Part shown: piece by piece, positions 27,699-35,437 of the stretch
Numbering within the stretch: position 1 is the first letter of the stretch
Layout of the letters: the number at the start of each line of letters is the position of its first letter
Assembly (NCBI GenBank): GCA_034007295.1
Contig: JAVERC010000015.1
Location: 3,173-67,172, forward strand
Direction of reading: 5' to 3'
Length of the DNA stretch: 64,000 nucleotides
Origin: JACKCP01 sp034007295
GTDB taxonomy: Bacteria; Desulfobacterota; Desulfobacteria; Desulfobacterales; JACKCP01
Translations under genes and position numbers: made by a program
Notes under the pieces: model-generated
Told to the model about the DNA's origin: nothing
What the model saw: the letters and a program-made list of their open reading frames with translations, nothing else
The model's database searches: none

Positions 27699-28739
27699 TC
27701 AGTCTGATAACCCACCTCTTATTTTTCCTGCAAGCTGTCCGCAGCCAGCATCCAGATTTTTCCCCTTAGTCCATCTTTTTCTTACAAAAAGGCCAAAACT
27801 TTCCAGAAGTGAAGAAAAATCAGCAATATCTTTGTCTGTGCAACCTTTAAAATCGCACCCTTCAACCTCATTATAAGGAATAATATTTACCCTGCACGGA
27901 ATATTTTCTAAAAATTTTACAAGTTTCAAGGCATCTTCCTTACTGTCATTTAAGCCTTTAAATAAGGTATATGTAATAAATATTATTCCTTTTTGCTTTA
28001 AAGGATAATTTAAAAGGGTATTTCTTAAAGTAAAAAGATCAAATCTTTTTGTTACAGCCATAATTTTTTTTCTTAAATCATTGTCTGCCGAATTTATGGA
28101 AACAGATAAATTTGCCTTGATACAGGTGTCTTTCCCAAGCCTTTCAATCTGATCACAAAGACCTGAACTTGAAATTGTAATATGTCTGAAGGCAATGTCA
28201 AACCCATGCTGCTCATTTAAAATCAAAACAGCCTGTTTTACATTTTCATAATTATCAAGAGGTTCTCCCATTCCCATAAAAACTATATTTCTTATGTCAT
28301 AACCAAGAATAAACTTTGCTGTGTAAAGCTGTAAAATTATTTCATGGGGATAAAGATTTCTTTTAAAACCCATTTTTGCAGTGGCACAAAAACCGCAGTT
28401 CATTCTACATCCTACCTGGGAAGAAATACAAAGTGTATCCCTTGTTTTCATTTTAAGGATAACACTTTCAATAACAGCTTTATCATCAAGTTCCAATGCA
28501 AACTTTATTACATCTTCAGACTCTTTTTTTTCAAGAATTACAGGTTCAGGGAATCTGAGACTTTCCTTGATTTTAAATGCAAGCTCCTGATTTTTAAAAC
28601 AATCAAGATTTTCAAGATCTTTTTTCCCTGTTTTAAAAAAATATCTGTAAATGCATTTTGCATGGAATTCACCTTTACCAAAATTTTGATTCAGGTATCT
28701 TGTCAAATCATTTAAGGTAAAGGATAGAATTTCTGACAT
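27699..28739 (-). CDS. rlmN: 23S rRNA (adenine-C2)-methyltransferase RlmN
   Basis: Radical SAM enzyme that methylates A2503 of 23S rRNA and A37 of several tRNAs. The cluster motif C111-x3-C115-x2-C118 sits in SSQVGCRMNCGFCATAKMGF. VFMGMGEPLDNYENVKQAV, ITISSSGLCDQIERL and the C-terminal WTKGKNLDAGCGQL (mechanistic Cys) are all as in RlmN. Length 346 is normal. The stop is 5 bases from the rhomboid start, and the start is 2 bases from the preceding small gene. Confidence 0.96.
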   Translation of the reverse strand: MSEILSFTLNDLTRYLNQNFGKGEFHAKCIYRYFFKTGKKDLENLDCFKNQELAFKIKESLRFPEPVILEKKESEDVIKFALELDDKAVIESVILKMKTRDTLCISSQVGCRMNCGFCATAKMGFKRNLYPHEIILQLYTAKFILGYDIRNIVFMGMGEPLDNYENVKQAVLILNEQHGFDIAFRHITISSSGLCDQIERLGKDTCIKANLSVSINSADNDLRKKIMAVTKRFDLFTLRNTLLNYPLKQKGIIFITYTLFKGLNDSKEDALKLVKFLENIPCRVNIIPYNEVEGCDFKGCTDKDIADFSSLLESFGLFVRKRWTKGKNLDAGCGQLAGKIRGGLSD

Positions 28740-28741
28740 TC

Positions 28742-29065
28742 TTATTCCTCATTTCTTGCAAATTCATCAATCATGGAAAGAACCATTTGAGAAGGTTCTG
28801 TATCCCTTTTTTTTGCAATTGTGCAAAGCTCTTCCCACAAAACCTTATCTACTGGAAGGGATACATATTTTTTTGCCTTTTCAACGCTCATTCCGGCAGC
28901 AAGCCTGTTTCTGTTGTTCATTTCAACTGCTTTTTTAGGGTCATTCTTGCTTAAATAACCCTTCATAAGAAATTCAACAAGGTCATCAATATCAAGACCA
29001 AGTCCTGCTGCTTTTTTTTCAAACCACTCAACAACTTCATCATTTACTTCAACTGTCATTTTCAT
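28742..29065 (-). CDS. Small hypothetical protein, possible ribbon-helix-helix domain
   Basis: A 107-residue acidic protein without signal peptide. The N-terminus MKMTVEVNDEVVEWFEKKAAGLGLDIDDLVEFLMKGYL (key parts) has the strand-helix-helix pattern of CopG-like proteins, and a second similar unit (VSLPVDKVLWEELCTIAKKRDTEPSQMVLSMIDEF) follows, so it may be a tandem. AGGAGA precedes the ATG. It lies between ubiD and rlmN with gaps of 12 and 2 bases. A DNA-binding role is inference from pattern only. Confidence 0.6.
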   Translation of the reverse strand: MKMTVEVNDEVVEWFEKKAAGLGLDIDDLVEFLMKGYLSKNDPKKAVEMNNRNRLAAGMSVEKAKKYVSLPVDKVLWEELCTIAKKRDTEPSQMVLSMIDEFARNEE

Positions 29066-29077
29066 AAATCTTATCTC

Positions 29078-30907
29078 CTAAATTAATCCGTAAAGCTCAC
29101 CGCTTTTTTTAAAAAGCAGATCAACTTTTTGTTCTGTTTTTTCATCTGGTATCAGTTCTTTTGCATGAAAGGGTTTTACTCTTGCATCAATTACAAGAGG
29201 GCCTTTGCACCCAAAATGCTTAAATTCAATAAAACTTTTTATTCCATTTACATCATGTGAAGGATTTGAACGGGTAAATACAGTCCATAAAAAATTATCC
29301 AGTGTTTTTGAAACAAAGTCTGAATCATCACAAACAGCAATAACTGGAAAATCATCTGAACTTATATTTACTTCACCTGACAAACAGAATTTTTCAATAT
29401 CACAATAGCCTGAAGCATCACAAAATTTTGGACCTTCAACAGCAATAATTCCAGGTATTACAATTTTTGGATTTTTAAAACCTTTTGTAAGCTTTATATT
29501 TTCATTTAATTTTGTTTTTAATGTTCTTCTTTTTTCACCGCATGAACATATTGCAAGTTTTGAGCCTCTGTTTAAACTTTCCCCTGAATAATCCAAAGTA
29601 TCTATTGTTGTTTTAGTATGAAAATGAAGATCATTTTCAAGGTCAATTCTTTCTAAAATATGAGTTAAAAATTCTTTTTCATTATAAATATCAAGCTCTG
29701 GATTATCTTCGTGTGCTGTTACAAAAAGATATTTTGTCAGCGAGCATTGTCCAAACCCTAAAATTGCATTTGAAGCTGTAACAATTTCTGCAGGAATTCT
29801 TTTTTCATAGGGAGTATATCTTTCATGTGCAACTGCAAACATAAGGGGATGAACTCCTGAAAGATCAACTGCATGTATTTTTTCAACTCCTGGAATTGTA
29901 GCAGGAACAGCAGGCTTTGTTATTTCATGAATAAGTTCTCCAAAAACCGAATCTTCCTGGGGAGGCCTTCCAACAACAGTAAACGGCCAGATGGCATCTT
30001 TTCTGTGATAGACATTTTTCACCTTTATATATGGAAAATCATGAGAAAGACTGTAATACCCTAAATGATCTCCAAATGGGCCTTCTTTTTTTGTTGAATC
30101 AAGAACAAGCTCTCCTGTAATGCAGAAATCTGCATCAAGTGAAATAAATTCATCTTTTGTTCTTTTATATGAAAATCTTTTACCGCCAAGTGCTCCTGCA
30201 AAAAATATTTCAGGGATATTATGGGGTAAGGGCATTATGGCAGAAAGTGTATGTGCAGGCGGACCTCCAATAAAAACAGAAACATTTAGTTTTTTATTTT
30301 TTGATATTGCCCTTTGATGATGAAGTCCGATTCCCCTTTCAATCTGGTAATGAAGCCCTGCTTCTTTATCCTTTATATAATCATTTCCTGAAATCTGAAC
30401 CCTGTACATTCCAAGGTTTGAATTAAAAATATTATTTTTAAAAGGATCTTCTGAATAAACCTGAGGAAGAAGAATAAAAGCTCCTCCGTCATCAGGCCAG
30501 CATTTTATCTGTGGAAGATTTGAAAGATCTGTTTTTGAATATAAAACAGGACCTGTTTTCTTTTTTTGAGGCATTGAATTGTAAAGCGCCTTTAAAATTT
30601 TAGGCCACAATAAAGGTGATGCAAAAACTTCAAATGGATCTTTTTTGGATGCAACAAGTTTTTTTAAAGGCTCCAAAGTATGCCTGAAAAGATACTCTGC
30701 CCTTTCCATTGTTCCAAAAATATTTGAAGCAGCCTTAAAAGGTGAACCTTTTACATTTTCAAATAAAACTGCAGGCCCTTTTTTTTCGTTTATTCTTCTG
30801 TGAACTGCTGCCATTTCAAGATCTGGATCAAGTTCTGATTTTATTTTAACAAGCATTTTGTTTTTATAAAGATCATCACATACTTGATTTAAAGACGAAT
30901 AAATCAT
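29078..30907 (-). CDS. UbiD-family prenyl-FMN-dependent decarboxylase
   Basis: A 609-residue soluble enzyme of the UbiD family, which (de)carboxylates aromatic or unsaturated acids using prenylated FMN. Visible signatures: IGGPPAHTLSAIMPLPHNIPE, GALGGKR, DADFCITGEL, EGPFGDHLGYYSLSHDFPYIKV (the E-x-PFGDH-x-GYY core) and GRPPQEDSVFGE. The substrate cannot be told from sequence; it may be 4-hydroxybenzoate-type (quinone pathway) or catabolic. The gene starts within the last 4 bases of the PNPOx-like gene. No UbiX-type prenyltransferase is in the window. Confidence 0.9.
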   Translation of the reverse strand: MIYSSLNQVCDDLYKNKMLVKIKSELDPDLEMAAVHRRINEKKGPAVLFENVKGSPFKAASNIFGTMERAEYLFRHTLEPLKKLVASKKDPFEVFASPLLWPKILKALYNSMPQKKKTGPVLYSKTDLSNLPQIKCWPDDGGAFILLPQVYSEDPFKNNIFNSNLGMYRVQISGNDYIKDKEAGLHYQIERGIGLHHQRAISKNKKLNVSVFIGGPPAHTLSAIMPLPHNIPEIFFAGALGGKRFSYKRTKDEFISLDADFCITGELVLDSTKKEGPFGDHLGYYSLSHDFPYIKVKNVYHRKDAIWPFTVVGRPPQEDSVFGELIHEITKPAVPATIPGVEKIHAVDLSGVHPLMFAVAHERYTPYEKRIPAEIVTASNAILGFGQCSLTKYLFVTAHEDNPELDIYNEKEFLTHILERIDLENDLHFHTKTTIDTLDYSGESLNRGSKLAICSCGEKRRTLKTKLNENIKLTKGFKNPKIVIPGIIAVEGPKFCDASGYCDIEKFCLSGEVNISSDDFPVIAVCDDSDFVSKTLDNFLWTVFTRSNPSHDVNGIKSFIEFKHFGCKGPLVIDARVKPFHAKELIPDEKTEQKVDLLFKKSGELYGLI

Positions 30908-31353
30908 AAATTATCAGCTTTTATTATTGTTTTATTTCCAAAGCCTTTTGAATTATCTGTATACACAATATATTCAGGTTCAAAACAAAAAAATTCAGAT
31001 TTGAATTTTTCTTTAAAACTAAAAAAATCTTTTCCAAAATCTTTTAAAAGAGGGGAAAATTTTTTTGTATATTTAATAAAAGCTTTTAAAGCTTCTTTAA
31101 GATCAGGTTTTACAATTTTTCCTCTCATTTGCAATCCTCTAATTTTTTTTGTTTCAATTCCGTCACAAAATACGGAGCATGAAACTTTTTTATCTAAACC
31201 ATATAGAATATGAATTGATTCAGGTGAAGAAAAAAAATAAAATTTTTCATCAAATACAAAATAAACAGGTGCACACCATGGCAGATTATTTTCTATTACA
31301 CAAATATTCATTGTATTTTGAACGGTTACAAGTTCCAGAAAACTTTTTCTCAT
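30904..31353 (-). CDS. Pyridoxamine 5'-phosphate oxidase-fold protein
   Basis: About 149 residues. VTVQNTMNICVIENNLPWCAPVYFVFDEKFYFFSSPESIHILYGLDKKVSCSVF (key segments) follows the split-barrel flavin-binding pattern, closest to the UPF0306-like group. LQMRGKI is the second strand. The start is taken at 31353, with AAAGGA about 11 bases upstream. The open frame continues upward but through a mobile repeat (family B, from 31373), so the longer form is unlikely. It overlaps ubiD by 4 bases; the pair probably forms an operon, and the protein may handle flavin. Confidence 0.75.
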   Translation of the reverse strand: MRKSFLELVTVQNTMNICVIENNLPWCAPVYFVFDEKFYFFSSPESIHILYGLDKKVSCSVFCDGIETKKIRGLQMRGKIVKPDLKEALKAFIKYTKKFSPLLKDFGKDFFSFKEKFKSEFFCFEPEYIVYTDNSKGFGNKTIIKADNL

Positions 31354-31372
31354 GAACAGAAAACTTTCCTTT

Positions 31373-31573
31373 AACCTAATTTGAGCGATTTTCAAGTTTG
31401 CTGCATATAACGGCAAATTGTATCAGACTATACTTTTGCTATGCGTGATGCAATTTAACGCCGTAGATGCGGCAAAATTGAAAAGCCCGCAGGGTTTCAT
31501 ATTTTTTTAATATAATAAGATTGATTCATTAAAAATTTCTTAATTTAAAAATATGAAACGCTCAATTTAGGTT
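31373..31573 (+). repeat. Family B palindromic repeat, copy 1 (complete)
   Basis: Bounded by AACCTAATTTGAGCG (31373-31387) and CGCTCAATTTAGGTT (31559-31573), inverted copies matching at 14 of 15 positions. From 31415 it matches copy 2 at 34161 over about 150 bases. Inside, GTTTCATATTTTT and TAAAAATATGAAAC form a second inverted pair. It occupies most of the 329-base gap between the PNPOx-like gene and the LOG gene and begins directly upstream of the PNPOx-like ribosome site. Confidence 0.8.
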
Positions 31574-31682
31574 TAAATTTAAAATATCAAAGTCTTGGTT
31601 TAGGTTGAAAATTTCCTACAAATCTTTATTATATTACTCTTCATAGTTACTGATTTATAAAAAATCAATAAAAGGAATTAAA

Positions 31683-32363
31683 ATGAAAGATGAAAAAATA
31701 ATAAATCACGCCAGGCAATTTCTGATAGACGATTTCAAGCTTGATGACTCATGGCGGCTTTTTAAAATAATGGGAGAGTTTGTTGACGGGTTTGAAACAA
31801 TGGCAAATGTGGGCCCAGCCGTAAGTATTTTTGGTTCAGCAAGATTAAAGCCGGATAATGAAGCCTATATTAAGGCTGAAGAAATTGCATATCGAATAGC
31901 AAATCTTGGATTTTCTGTAATCACCGGAGGCGGCGGCGGAATAATGGAAGCTGCAAATAAAGGTGCTGCAAGAGCTGAGGGAACCTCTGTAGGACTTAAT
32001 ATAAAACTTCCATTTGAACAAAAACCAAACCCATATGCAAACATTGAACTTGAATTCAAATATTTTTTCATAAGAAAGGTAATGTTTATAAAATATGCCC
32101 AAGCCTATGTGATTTTACCAGGAGGTTTTGGAACCCTTGATGAAATGTTTGAGGCATTGACTCTTATTCAGACAAAAAGAATAAAACCTTTTCCTGTAAT
32201 TCTTGTTGGAAAATCTCACTGGACAGGACTTGTAGAATGGATTAAAAATCAACTCATGACAAAAGGACTGATATCAAAAGATGATCCTTATCTTTTCAGA
32301 ATAGTTGATACTCCTGAAGAAGTTGAAAAATCTATAATTGAGCTTTTACCTTCAGTAAAATAA
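31683..32363 (+). CDS. LOG-family nucleotide 5'-monophosphate phosphoribohydrolase
   Basis: A 226-residue Rossmann-fold protein of the TIGR00730/LOG family (formerly annotated lysine decarboxylase). VSIFGSARLKPDN, ITGGGGGIMEAANKGAARAEG and VILPGGFGTLDEMFEALTLIQT are the diagnostic stretches, including PGGFGTxDE. Members cleave nucleoside monophosphates at the N-glycosidic bond; in some lineages this yields cytokinin bases. AAAGGAATTAAA precedes the ATG. The promoter must lie in the 110 bases after repeat B. Confidence 0.9.
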   Translation: MKDEKIINHARQFLIDDFKLDDSWRLFKIMGEFVDGFETMANVGPAVSIFGSARLKPDNEAYIKAEEIAYRIANLGFSVITGGGGGIMEAANKGAARAEGTSVGLNIKLPFEQKPNPYANIELEFKYFFIRKVMFIKYAQAYVILPGGFGTLDEMFEALTLIQTKRIKPFPVILVGKSHWTGLVEWIKNQLMTKGLISKDDPYLFRIVDTPEEVEKSIIELLPSVK

Positions 32364-32429
32364 TGTTATCTGAAGAAAACCTTTTAAAATCATTATGATT
32401 TATTTTTAATAATTAACGGAGGAAATAAA

Positions 32430-32687
32430 ATGAAAAAATTTGTTATTCTTATGAGTGCTGCATCACTTTTAATTTTTGCCGGCTGCAAAAATCAAACACC
32501 TGAAAAAGCAGCAGAAGCTCACTTCAAAAACTCAATTAAAGCAGCTGCAGGCCTTAAAACTGAAACTCTTAAAGTAACCAAAGTAAGCCAAGAAGGCGAC
32601 AAGGCTGTTGTTAATGTTTGTGCTGAATTAAACTATAATGAAGAACTAAACCTTGTAAAAGAAGACGGCAAGTGGGTTGTAAAATAA
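32430..32687 (+). CDS. Small lipoprotein
   Basis: An 85-residue protein with a lipoprotein signal: MKKFVILMSAASLLIFAGC, where IFAGC is the lipobox and Cys19 the lipidated residue. The mature part (PEKAAEAHFKNSIKAAAGLKTETLKVTKVSQ...VNVCAELNYNEELNLVKEDGKWVVK) resembles DUF4878-type NTF2-like lipoproteins in its closing V-K-E-D-G-x-W-x-V. GGAGGAAA precedes the ATG and a strong terminator follows. Function unknown. Confidence 0.82.
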   Translation: MKKFVILMSAASLLIFAGCKNQTPEKAAEAHFKNSIKAAAGLKTETLKVTKVSQEGDKAVVNVCAELNYNEELNLVKEDGKWVVK

Positions 32688-32708
32688 ATTTTGCCTGATT
32701 TGGTTTTT

Positions 32709-32736
32709 AGCCCCGAATTATTTACGGGGCTTTTAT
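32709..32736 (+). terminator. Intrinsic terminator after the small lipoprotein gene
   Basis: Stem AGCCCCG (32709-32715) and CGGGGCT (32725-32731), 9-base loop, followed by TTTTATT. Confidence 0.9.
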
Positions 32737-32741
32737 TATTA

Positions 32742-32766
32742 CCATAATTGAGCGTTCCATATTTTA
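32742..32766 (-). repeat. End fragment of family B repeat
   Basis: Reads on the minus strand TAAAATATGGAACGCTCAAT, matching the right end of family B (AAATATGAAACGCTCAATTT) with one substitution. Only the terminal part is present, between a terminator and the next gene end. Confidence 0.55.
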
Positions 32767-32770
32767 AAAT

Positions 32771-33049
32771 TTAAACAGATATTTTTTTTGAGCCGTCAAT
32801 CAAAACATAAATTTCATCTTTTTCAATAAAAAGTTCTGCTTTTACATCTGATTTTCCAGAAAGTTCCTTATACTCTCCCCTTAAAGCAACAAGATCTTTT
32901 GTTTCAAGAATTTCCTTTAAAATTTCAACCAAATTTTCGGTTTCTTCATCTGCCTTGCTTTTAAGACAAAGGGAAAGCTTTTTTTCATACTGCTTTTTTA
33001 TTTCTGTTTTTATGCAATGCTTTGAAAGATCAAGGTCAATTTTTTTCAT
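32771..33049 (-). CDS. Hypothetical small protein
   Basis: A 92-residue soluble protein, rich in Lys and Glu, with no domain I recognise (KKIDLDLSKHCIKTEIKKQYEK, then VEILKEILETKDLVALRGEY, closing with IEKDEIYVLIDGSKKI). The C-terminal two beta strands are the most structured part. The ATG at 33049 has GAGGAAA nine bases upstream; an upstream Met in frame has none. It stands alone between the lipoprotein terminator and repeat A. Confidence 0.6.
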   Translation of the reverse strand: MKKIDLDLSKHCIKTEIKKQYEKKLSLCLKSKADEETENLVEILKEILETKDLVALRGEYKELSGKSDVKAELFIEKDEIYVLIDGSKKISV

Positions 33050-33412
33050 TAAATTTATTTCCTCTTTTTTTAAAAGGCCTTTCAAATCACAATTATTTGA
33101 ATAAAAAAATATTATAAAGCATATAACCAAGGATCATATATCTCTGTTTCAAAAAAAATTTGAAACCAACAATATTTATACAGATCAAATGACAAAATTT
33201 TTTATAAACTTCTCCCTTGGTAAGCTGGGATAAATAAAATTATAAACAATAATAATTCAACCTCTACTTAGTGATTGGCCGAAAACGAGAATTTTGTTTC
33301 ATTCAAGGAAGATGAGAAATTTAACCTTTAGGATACATTTAGTATTTTGAGGATTAAATTTTGAATCTGACGCAAAAATGGACAAAAAAGGCCGTTTTCG
33401 TTCAGCAACTAC
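33050..33412. other. Gene-free stretch with hairpin and full repeat A
   Basis: Contains an 8-bp perfect hairpin, GTTTCAAA and TTTGAAAC at 33146-33166, whose role is unclear, and the complete family A element at 33270-33410. Nothing else was recognised. Confidence 0.7.
33270..33410 (-). repeat. Family A palindromic repeat, copy 3 (complete, 141 bp, with 4-bp duplication)
   Basis: Minus-orientation full element from AGTGATTGGCCGAAAACG to CGTTTTCGTTCAGCAACT. It is flanked by ACTT at 33266-33269 and ACTT at 33411-33414, a target-site duplication. The right-hand duplication overlaps the TAA stop of the UDG-like gene (33413-33415). Confidence 0.92.
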
Positions 33413-34051
33413 TTAAAAATATTGTTGCCTGAAGGCTTTAGCCATTGATTCCCATGAGTCAATCGCTTTTTTAGTTAATCCGGCAGGAGGAGCTGGATGA
33501 ATAATTGCTTCATTAAAAAAAATTTTCAAAGATTGCATCCTGTTTCTTGCTTTTGCTCCAACTGCAACCCAATATGCATTTTCAAAAAGCTGACGCTGAG
33601 CTTTGAGATATCTGTTTCCACATTCCTTTACAACACATTTAGGCACAGTACCTGTCGAAGATTTATCAGGGCCAGTCGAGCATAAAACAGATTCTGTAAT
33701 CCAGACTTTTTTAAAAATTTCAGAAAATTCCATGTCAGGAAAACAAAGTGATAGAATTAATCTAACATTTGAATGAAACTTATTTCCATTTTTGAAAGAA
33801 ACATAGTTGATATGCTCCTGTAAATAATCCTCTTGCGTTGGACCAAAATATTTTTCTTGATTCGAAGGGTTCCCAGGCTCAGCCATAACCAAAACAAGCT
33901 TAACTTCTTCTATGCGTCCAAGAGCTCCGCAATAGCCCCTTGGAATATGTCCATTTTTTGGATCCCATATTACATAATCTTTACATATTCCTCCAAAGCC
34001 CGTACATTTATTATAAGCAGGTAAAATTATGTCTTTTAATTTTTTTTCCAT
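33413..34051 (-). CDS. Uracil-DNA-glycosylase superfamily protein (second, unassigned)
   Basis: A 212-residue soluble protein. VKLVLVMAEPGNPS corresponds to the UDG active-site GE-x-PG strand, VWITESVLCSTG to the N-x-x-KC strand, CVVKECGNRYLKAQRQLFENAYWVAVGAKARNR to the C-x-x-YL ... LG-x-x-A segment, and IIHPAPP to the HPA motif. The N-terminus adds YNKCTGFGGICKDYVIWDPK and YCGALG, which could hold metal. It keeps more UDG landmarks than the protein at 25052 but the catalytic Asp/Asn of the first motif is not evident. The gene is isolated, its stop codon lies at the insertion point of repeat A, and a composite of repeats A and B lies upstream. Confidence 0.7.
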   Translation of the reverse strand: MEKKLKDIILPAYNKCTGFGGICKDYVIWDPKNGHIPRGYCGALGRIEEVKLVLVMAEPGNPSNQEKYFGPTQEDYLQEHINYVSFKNGNKFHSNVRLILSLCFPDMEFSEIFKKVWITESVLCSTGPDKSSTGTVPKCVVKECGNRYLKAQRQLFENAYWVAVGAKARNRMQSLKIFFNEAIIHPAPPAGLTKKAIDSWESMAKAFRQQYF

Positions 34052-34126
34052 TGGTTAGAAAGTTCTTTCTCTTATTTAAATACCTGGTAAAAAAACAGTC
34101 TTTTTAGGCCATTATAAAGCCAAATT

Positions 34127-34158
34127 AAAAATTTAATTCTCAAAACACTCCACGCAAA
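34127..34158 (+). repeat. Fragment of family A repeat joined to family B
   Basis: AAATTTAATTCTCAAAACAC resembles the centre of family A (AAATTTAATCCTCAAAATAC). It ends where family B copy 2 begins, so two elements have been fused or nested here. Confidence 0.5.
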
Positions 34159-34160
34159 CT

Positions 34161-34313
34161 AATTGTATCAGGCTATACTGTTGCTATGCATGATGCGATT
34201 TAACGCCGTGCAGCAAAATTGGAAAGCCCGCAGGGTTTCATATTTTTAAATATAATAAGCTTGATTCATTGAGAATTTTTTGGCTTAAAAATATGAAACG
34301 CTCAATTTAGGTT
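34161..34313 (+). repeat. Family B palindromic repeat, copy 2 (left end missing)
   Basis: Matches 31415-31573 over about 150 bases, including AAGCCCGCAGGGTTTCATAT and AAAAATATGAAACGCTCAAT. The inverted pair GTTTCATATTTTTA / TAAAAATATGAAAC is perfect here. The right end overlaps lipA: the lipA stop codon TGA (34302-34304) and its last three codons lie inside the repeat. Confidence 0.85.
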
Positions 34314-35231
34314 ATACTTATTTAAAGGATGCTGTTTACTCAAATTAAACATCTCAAAAGCCTTGTATGAACTTCGTACAAAAGGCCCTGATGCAACCCC
34401 TTTAAAACCAAGATTTTCACAAAATTTTTTTATATCTTCAAATTCTTCCGGAGTATAAAATTTTTCAACTATAAGATGATTTACAGAAGGCTGTAAATAC
34501 TGGCCTATTGTAATAAAATCAGCTCCGCTTTTTTTTATGTCTTTTATTGTATTTAAAAGCTCTTCCATTGTTTCACCAAGTCCTGTCATAAGCCCTGACT
34601 TGACATAGATATCAGGTCTTTTATTTTTGCAGTATGACAAAACCTTTAAAGACTGTTCATAATCAGCCATTGGCCTTGCTTTTTTATAGAGATTTTTTGG
34701 TGTTTCAACATTGTGATTTAATACATCAGGATTTGCATTTAAAACTGTATCAAGAGCTTTTTCATTACCTTTAAAATCGGGGATAAGAACTTCAACAAAA
34801 ACATTTTCAATATTTTTTCTTAGTTCATGAATAACTTCAGCAAATAAAAATGCTCCACCGTCTTCAAGGTCATCTCTTGTAACTGAAGTTACAACAACAT
34901 ATTTAAGACCCATTTCCTTTGCAGCATTTGCAACTTTTTCAGGTTCATCTTTGTCTACAATTTCATTAAAGGACTGTTCTATTGCACAAAATTTGCAGTT
35001 TCTTGTACACTTTTCCCCAAGAATAAGAAAAGTTGCTGTTCCTTTTGAATAGCACTCAAACTGATTTGGACATTTTGCCTGTGCACAGACAGTATGAAGT
35101 CCGCCCTTTTTTAAAAGCGATTTTATTTTTTCGTATTCCGGCCCTGAAGGAAGAGGTTTTCTCAGCCATTTTGGTTTTGAAACCCTTATGCCCTGCTCTT
35201 TTAATATTTTTCTTGAATGGGTTTGAGTCAT
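34302..35231 (-). CDS. lipA: Lipoyl synthase
   Basis: Radical SAM enzyme inserting two sulfur atoms into octanoyl-lipoyl domains such as GcvH. Auxiliary cluster cysteines are C49, C54 and C60 (TVCAQAKCPNQFECY), radical SAM cysteines are C75, C79 and C82 (GEKCTRNCKFCAIE). DEPEKVANAAKEMGLKYVVVTSVTRDDLEDGGA and GLMTGLGETMEE are LipA signatures. The usual closing R-S-S-Y-x-A serine ligand is present (VRSSYKAFEMF). The last few residues (KYNLN) are encoded by mobile repeat B, so the original C-terminus was probably replaced. Follows lipB at about 200 bases. Confidence 0.95.
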   Translation of the reverse strand: MTQTHSRKILKEQGIRVSKPKWLRKPLPSGPEYEKIKSLLKKGGLHTVCAQAKCPNQFECYSKGTATFLILGEKCTRNCKFCAIEQSFNEIVDKDEPEKVANAAKEMGLKYVVVTSVTRDDLEDGGAFLFAEVIHELRKNIENVFVEVLIPDFKGNEKALDTVLNANPDVLNHNVETPKNLYKKARPMADYEQSLKVLSYCKNKRPDIYVKSGLMTGLGETMEELLNTIKDIKKSGADFITIGQYLQPSVNHLIVEKFYTPEEFEDIKKFCENLGFKGVASGPFVRSSYKAFEMFNLSKQHPLNKYNLN

Positions 35232-35437
35232 TATTATTTCCTAAAATTTTATGTAACCAGTTACTGAACTAAAATAAATCCTTTATTTTTTCTGAGCCAG
35301 TTTCATGAAATAATTTTTTTTATCTCATTCATCAAAGCTTAAGCAAAAAATGAAACTTGGAAAGAAACCAGCAACAATTACAATTTCACTTTACATATTC
35401 AGGTGCAAACTTAAAAAAACCAGTTTAATGCAAAAAA

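Noticed and set aside
31415..34313. Family B as integron attC sites
   Set aside because: The ends do not show the RYYYAAC/GTTRRRY core pair, no integrase is present, and neighbouring genes are housekeeping genes in mixed orientation.
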